Positions 14,981-18,312 of a DNA stretch of 18,312 nucleotides are shown piece after piece. Position 1 is the first letter of the stretch, and each line of letters opens with the position of its first letter. This stretch comes from Sulfurovum sp. (lineage in GTDB: Bacteria > Campylobacterota > Campylobacteria > Campylobacterales > Sulfurovaceae), in NCBI GenBank assembly GCA_015663065.1, contig DQSX01000084.1:1-18312 (forward strand). Direction: 5' to 3'. Below the pieces are notes generated by a model. The model was not told the origin of the DNA. It ran no database searches and saw only the letters and a list, made by a program, of their open reading frames with translations. A program made the translations under genes and the position numbers.

Positions 14981-15009
14981 TTGGCACAGTAAATAGTATT
15001 TATGATAAT
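14981..15009 (+). promoter_or_regulatory. Promoter of the nadK-recN operon
   Basis: TTGGCA (14981-14986) and GATAAT (15004-15009) are separated by 17 bases. Transcription would start about 20 bases before the nadK ATG at 15038. Together with the aspS box it explains the 194-base divergent gap, whose remaining sequence shows nothing else clear. Confidence 0.6.
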
Positions 15010-15037
15010 CTAACAGTAAGAATTCAATAGGACCACT

Positions 15038-15913
15038 ATGAGTAATCAAAAGTTAGCACAGATCAAGACAGCAGGTTTCATACTCAAACCTGAAGATCCT
15101 GAGATAAAAACACTGTATGAAGGCATTAAGAGAGAGTTTGAAGAACGTAATATCAGCGTACTTCTTGCAGAGAAGTCAGCAGATATGATAGGGGTAGAGG
15201 GCATACCTTTTGAAACAATGTGCGCAGAAGCAGATTTCCTGGTTTCACTGGGTGGTGACGGTACACTGCTTTCTTTGGTGCGTCGCTCTTACGGTTACCA
15301 CAAACCTGTGGTGGGTATCAATGCAGGAACCCTTGGTTTTTTGGCAGATGTGACCACCGATGAAGTAGATAATTTTTTAGAACTTCTGCTTTCAGGTGAG
15401 TACCGCATCGATGACAGGATGATGGTTGAGGGGTATCTGAAGACCAAAGCAGGTGAGAAGAAAAACTTTATTGCTTTTAATGATGTAGTGATCACCTCTC
15501 CGCAACCTTCAAAAATGGTACAGGTAAATGCCTCTATTGAGGGGGAGAGGTTTAACTCCTATCGGGGAGACGGACTTATTATCTCCACCCCGACGGGTTC
15601 TACAGCGTACAACCTGGCTGCCGGTGGTCCTGTTGTCTACCCCCTGACCAAAGCATTCATTGTGACACCGATCTCTTCACACTCTTTGGGGAACCAGAGA
15701 CCTTTGGTGGTACCGGCTGATTTCAGTATTGAACTTGATACCCAGGAGTATGAGTCTATCGCAACCATAGACGGACAGGAAGTCTATGCTATGGAGGAGG
15801 GGGATGTACTCTATATCAAAGGGGCGAAGAAGGGGGCAAAACTATTACATAAAAAAGAGCGTAATTATTTTGCTGTTTTACGGGAGAAACTGCACTGGGG
15901 AGACAAACGGTGA
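15038..15913 (+). CDS. nadK: NAD kinase
   Basis: This 291-residue cytoplasmic enzyme phosphorylates NAD to NADP, the only route to NADP in most bacteria. It has the GGDGTLL motif (G72-L78) that binds the triphosphate and carries the catalytic aspartate (D74), INAGTLGFLAD (N95), and the NAD-binding stretch STPTGSTAYNLAAGGP. The length is normal for the family. AGGA at 15029-15032, five bases before the ATG, supports the start. The stop overlaps the recN start by four bases (GTGA), so the two genes are translationally coupled, an order also known in Helicobacter pylori. Confidence 0.96.
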   Translation: MSNQKLAQIKTAGFILKPEDPEIKTLYEGIKREFEERNISVLLAEKSADMIGVEGIPFETMCAEADFLVSLGGDGTLLSLVRRSYGYHKPVVGINAGTLGFLADVTTDEVDNFLELLLSGEYRIDDRMMVEGYLKTKAGEKKNFIAFNDVVITSPQPSKMVQVNASIEGERFNSYRGDGLIISTPTGSTAYNLAAGGPVVYPLTKAFIVTPISSHSLGNQRPLVVPADFSIELDTQEYESIATIDGQEVYAMEEGDVLYIKGAKKGAKLLHKKERNYFAVLREKLHWGDKR

Positions 15914-17439
15914 TAGAGAGGCTCTATTTTCGTGACCTTGTAACCTTTAAAGAAGTAGAGTTGGCGTTTGAGCAGGGGCTTGTGGTGTTTACCGGTCCCA
16001 GCGGTGCAGGAAAATCTGTGCTTATCTCTTCCATACTATCAGGCTTTGGCTACAGTACCAAAGGATCAGCGGCCCTGTGTGAGGTGAACCTTCTCAAACC
16101 TGCCAGGCTGAAAAGCGAAGCGTTTGTACTTGAAGATGAGTTGACCATTAAAACTTTGAAAAAAGAGAAGTTACGTTACTTTATAGAGGGTCAGAATATC
16201 TCTAAAAAAGCTTTGCGTGAAATGTTTTCTCCTTATGTCCAGTATCTTTCGGTACGTGACAGAGGCGGATTTGAATCTGAAACACTTCTGGATATGCTAG
16301 ACAAGACATTGGGTGCCAAAGACAAAGTCTATAAAAAATCTCTCAAAGAGTATAAAAAACGTTATGCAAACTATAAAGCCAAAGCAGAGCAACTCAGAAA
16401 GATCAAAGAAGATGAAGCCAAACTGGCTGAACTGATAGAGTTTACAAATTATGAGTTGGAAAAGATCAACACTATCAATCCTCAAGTGAGGGAAGAAGAG
16501 GAGCTGCTCAAAGTCAAGCAGCAGCTTTCTCGTATAGACAAGATCAAAGATGCCCTGCTTAACGCCACAGAGATCTTTGCTTTTGAAAGTGCAGTAGAGG
16601 AGGTGTACAGACTCCTCGACAAAGATGGCACACTCTTTTCTGACACAATGAACCAGCTGCGTGCTGACTTTGAAGAGGCAGAAACTCTGGCAGATGAACT
16701 CGAAGAGATAGATGTGGAAGAGGTGCTTGACAGACTTTCAGATTTGACAACATTGAAAAACCGTTACGGTTCCATAGAAGAGGCATTGCGCTACAGAGAT
16801 GTGAAGGCAAAAGAGTTGGAAGGCTATAAAAACATAGCACAGGACAAGAGCATGCTGGAGTCATTTTTGCACATAGAGTACTCTGAACTCAGCATTATTG
16901 CTTCGAGACTCTCACAGTCAAGGCAGAAAGAAGCAAAGGTTTTGGAAGAGGTTTTAAAAGGCCATCTGGAAACGTTAAAACTCCCGGGGTTACGTTTTGA
17001 TTTTAATATTGTCAGCATGTGTGAACGAGGTGTAGACAGTGTAGATATTATGCTTGGGGATTCAAAGACCGATACACTCAGTGGCGGAGAGTTCAACCGT
17101 ATACGTCTGGCACTCATGGCTGCAACGATCCCCAAAGAGACTGAGACTCGGGGGATCCTCATCTTGGATGAGATAGATGCCAATGTCTCAGGAGATGAAT
17201 CCATTGCCATTGCGGAGATGATAGCAACACTCTCTTCAGTTTACCAGATATTTGCTATTTCCCATCAACCACATCTTTCAGCCAAAGCGGGGCAGCACAT
17301 TGTCATTACAAAAGAGTGCGGAGAAAGCAGGGTAGAAGTGCTAAATGAAGAAGGCAGGGTGCGGGAGATCGCACGTATCATAGCAGGAGAAAATCCTACT
17401 TCTCAGGCGATGGAGTTTGCAAAAAAACTCAGAGCTTAA
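15910..17439 (+). CDS. recN: RecN-type SMC-like ATPase for DNA repair
   Basis: This 509-residue protein has the Walker A motif GPSGAGKS (residues 29-36), a long central coiled-coil region rich in Lys and Glu (about 135-350), the ABC-type signature LSGGE (390-394), and Walker B ILILDEIDA with D420 and E421. It ends with the switch histidine in AISHQPHLSA. This is the layout of RecN, a cohesin-like protein that acts at DNA double-strand breaks. At about 509 residues it is shorter than E. coli RecN (553), as in other Campylobacterota, with the difference probably in the coiled coil. The start is the GTG overlapping the nadK stop. The stop TAA overlaps the stop of the convergent Hpt gene. Confidence 0.92.
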   Translation: MIERLYFRDLVTFKEVELAFEQGLVVFTGPSGAGKSVLISSILSGFGYSTKGSAALCEVNLLKPARLKSEAFVLEDELTIKTLKKEKLRYFIEGQNISKKALREMFSPYVQYLSVRDRGGFESETLLDMLDKTLGAKDKVYKKSLKEYKKRYANYKAKAEQLRKIKEDEAKLAELIEFTNYELEKINTINPQVREEEELLKVKQQLSRIDKIKDALLNATEIFAFESAVEEVYRLLDKDGTLFSDTMNQLRADFEEAETLADELEEIDVEEVLDRLSDLTTLKNRYGSIEEALRYRDVKAKELEGYKNIAQDKSMLESFLHIEYSELSIIASRLSQSRQKEAKVLEEVLKGHLETLKLPGLRFDFNIVSMCERGVDSVDIMLGDSKTDTLSGGEFNRIRLALMAATIPKETETRGILILDEIDANVSGDESIAIAEMIATLSSVYQIFAISHQPHLSAKAGQHIVITKECGESRVEVLNEEGRVREIARIIAGENPTSQAMEFAKKLRA

Positions 17440-18146
17440 GCGAACTCTTTTTCAAGATCTTCCGCATAACGGTTCAAATGTTTAAAGTAGGCTTCGGCAA
17501 TAGGCAGATCTTTGCCTGCTTTAAGATAGGTGTTATACTCTACGAGCAAGTCAGAAATACCACCGGTACCTACAGTGGTTGAAGAACCTTTAATACTGTG
17601 GGTCAGCCTCTCCATATTATGAAAATCTTCTTTTTCCAAAGCCTCTTTTATGAGTGGTATCTGTGTTTTGATCTGAGGAATAAGCTCTTTGGTAAAGGCA
17701 ATGGCTTCCTCTTCGGAAAGCCCCAAGCCAAGTAGTCTTTCATAGTTGAATTTAGGGTATTTGCATTTAGGAAGGTCGTAACTTTTTTCTTTTTTCTTTT
17801 CTGTTACAGGAGCGGTAACTTCTGAAGGGATATCTTTGGTTCCTGCTGTCTTTTCAACAGGTTTTAGCTCATAACTGTCATCTGTGGCTCTCTTTTTTTC
17901 TTTATTGTTGAGAGGAGGCGGTTTTTTTGCTCCGGGAGTACTGTCTCTTAATTTTTCAGTTTTTTCTTTTTTTAGCTGTTGGGGTTTTTGTACTTTCTCT
18001 TTTGGATGGTAGGGAGCTTTTGTTTTTTTGCGTTCTTCAGATCTTCTTTTTCTCTCTGCCTGATACTCTTTTTCATTTTTATATTCTAAATAGATAATAA
18101 GAACAATGATAAGAACGATAATGCCAATAACGGCTAATGCATACAT
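17436..18146 (-). CDS. Membrane-anchored histidine phosphotransfer (Hpt) protein
   Basis: This 236-residue protein starts with a single membrane helix (about residues 3-20), followed by a highly charged, Lys/Pro-rich, probably disordered linker (about 21-120). It ends with an Hpt four-helix domain (about 130-236). The phosphorylatable histidine is H183 in THSIKGSST, matching the conserved HxLKGSS motif. Hpt domains relay phosphate between hybrid sensor kinases and response regulators, or sit in chemotaxis-type kinases. No kinase, receiver or methyl-accepting domain is present in the protein or the window, so its partner must lie elsewhere. AGGGGAG six bases before the ATG is a strong ribosome binding site. 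The gene converges on recN with overlapping stop codons (TTAA). Confidence 0.85.
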   Translation of the reverse strand: MYALAVIGIIVLIIVLIIYLEYKNEKEYQAERKRRSEERKKTKAPYHPKEKVQKPQQLKKEKTEKLRDSTPGAKKPPPLNNKEKKRATDDSYELKPVEKTAGTKDIPSEVTAPVTEKKKEKSYDLPKCKYPKFNYERLLGLGLSEEEAIAFTKELIPQIKTQIPLIKEALEKEDFHNMERLTHSIKGSSTTVGTGGISDLLVEYNTYLKAGKDLPIAEAYFKHLNRYAEDLEKEFA

Positions 18147-18312
18147 AAATTCTCCCCTTTTTATGACATTAAAGTGTCCAGTTTCACCACGTTATACCAG
18201 TTCAACTAAACTAAAAGCAATAGGGTAGTGTCCTAAACCTGTATCACCTTAAAATATCCAAACCAAACTCAACCCTGTTAATCAATAAACCAATAACAAT
18301 ATCATGAAGCAT
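18147..18312. other. Right-edge gap; possible 3' end of a neighbouring - strand gene or insertion sequence
   Basis: No complete gene lies here. On the - strand one frame is open from the window edge to a TGA at 18244-18246 and would encode 22 residues (ending RVEFGLDILR). GTGTCC occurs twice (18174-18179 and 18228-18233), and TGGACACTTT stands just upstream of the Hpt gene, which resembles the terminal repeats of some insertion sequences. The evidence is thin. Confidence 0.25.

Noticed and set aside
16559..16864. - strand open frame inside recN
   Set aside because: Leu/Pro/Cys/His-rich translation opposite the Lys/Glu-rich coiled coil of recN; composition typical of an antisense artefact.
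1..18312. CRISPR array, tRNA or rRNA genes, prophage genes
   Set aside because: No regularly spaced repeats, no cloverleaf-like sequences and no phage structural or integrase genes could be recognised.

Overview
The window is about 18.3 kb of low-GC DNA from a Gram-negative bacterium. It is most likely a member of the Campylobacterota (Epsilonproteobacteria) of the Sulfurovum/Sulfurimonas type. This placement is inferred from gene content: a nadK-recN pair and an aspS-adk pair of the kind known from this phylum, A+T-rich promoters with clear -10 boxes and weak -35 boxes, and an aspartyl-tRNA synthetase that carries the residues of the non-discriminating type. No rRNA, tRNA, CRISPR array or complete mobile element was seen.

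Layout. Bases 1-3724 run on the + strand: the tail of an unidentified gene, a periplasmic 5'-nucleotidase-type metallophosphatase, a cysteine-containing secreted protein of unknown function, and a radical SAM/SPASM enzyme starting 4 bases after it. At 3795-5680, a secreted SYLF-domain lipid-binding protein (- strand) diverges from a small helix-turn-helix/coiled-coil protein followed by a class II-type histone deacetylase family enzyme. The two promoters lie inside one perfect 12-bp inverted repeat. At 5748-9235 an RND exporter is encoded as two genes, split exactly between its two six-helix halves. Converging on it from the - strand are a short membrane-fusion (adaptor) protein and a FadL-type outer-membrane channel with a near-consensus promoter. 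A probable SHOCT-like small protein and an acetyltransferase-like protein lie head to head at 11736-12413.

The rest is mostly housekeeping. The aspS-adk operon is on the - strand (14843 to 12472). Diverging from it is a nadK-recN operon on the + strand (15038-17439) whose genes overlap by four bases. The recN stop codon overlaps that of a convergent gene for a membrane-anchored histidine phosphotransfer (Hpt) protein. The last ~165 bases hold no complete gene and may be the edge of a neighbouring gene or insertion sequence.

The observations most worth a second look are the split RND pump with its unusual adaptor and FadL surroundings, the palindromic divergent promoter in front of the HTH-deacetylase pair, the secreted protein coupled to a radical SAM enzyme, and the membrane-anchored stand-alone Hpt protein. 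I did not see anything I could defend as a wholly new system.
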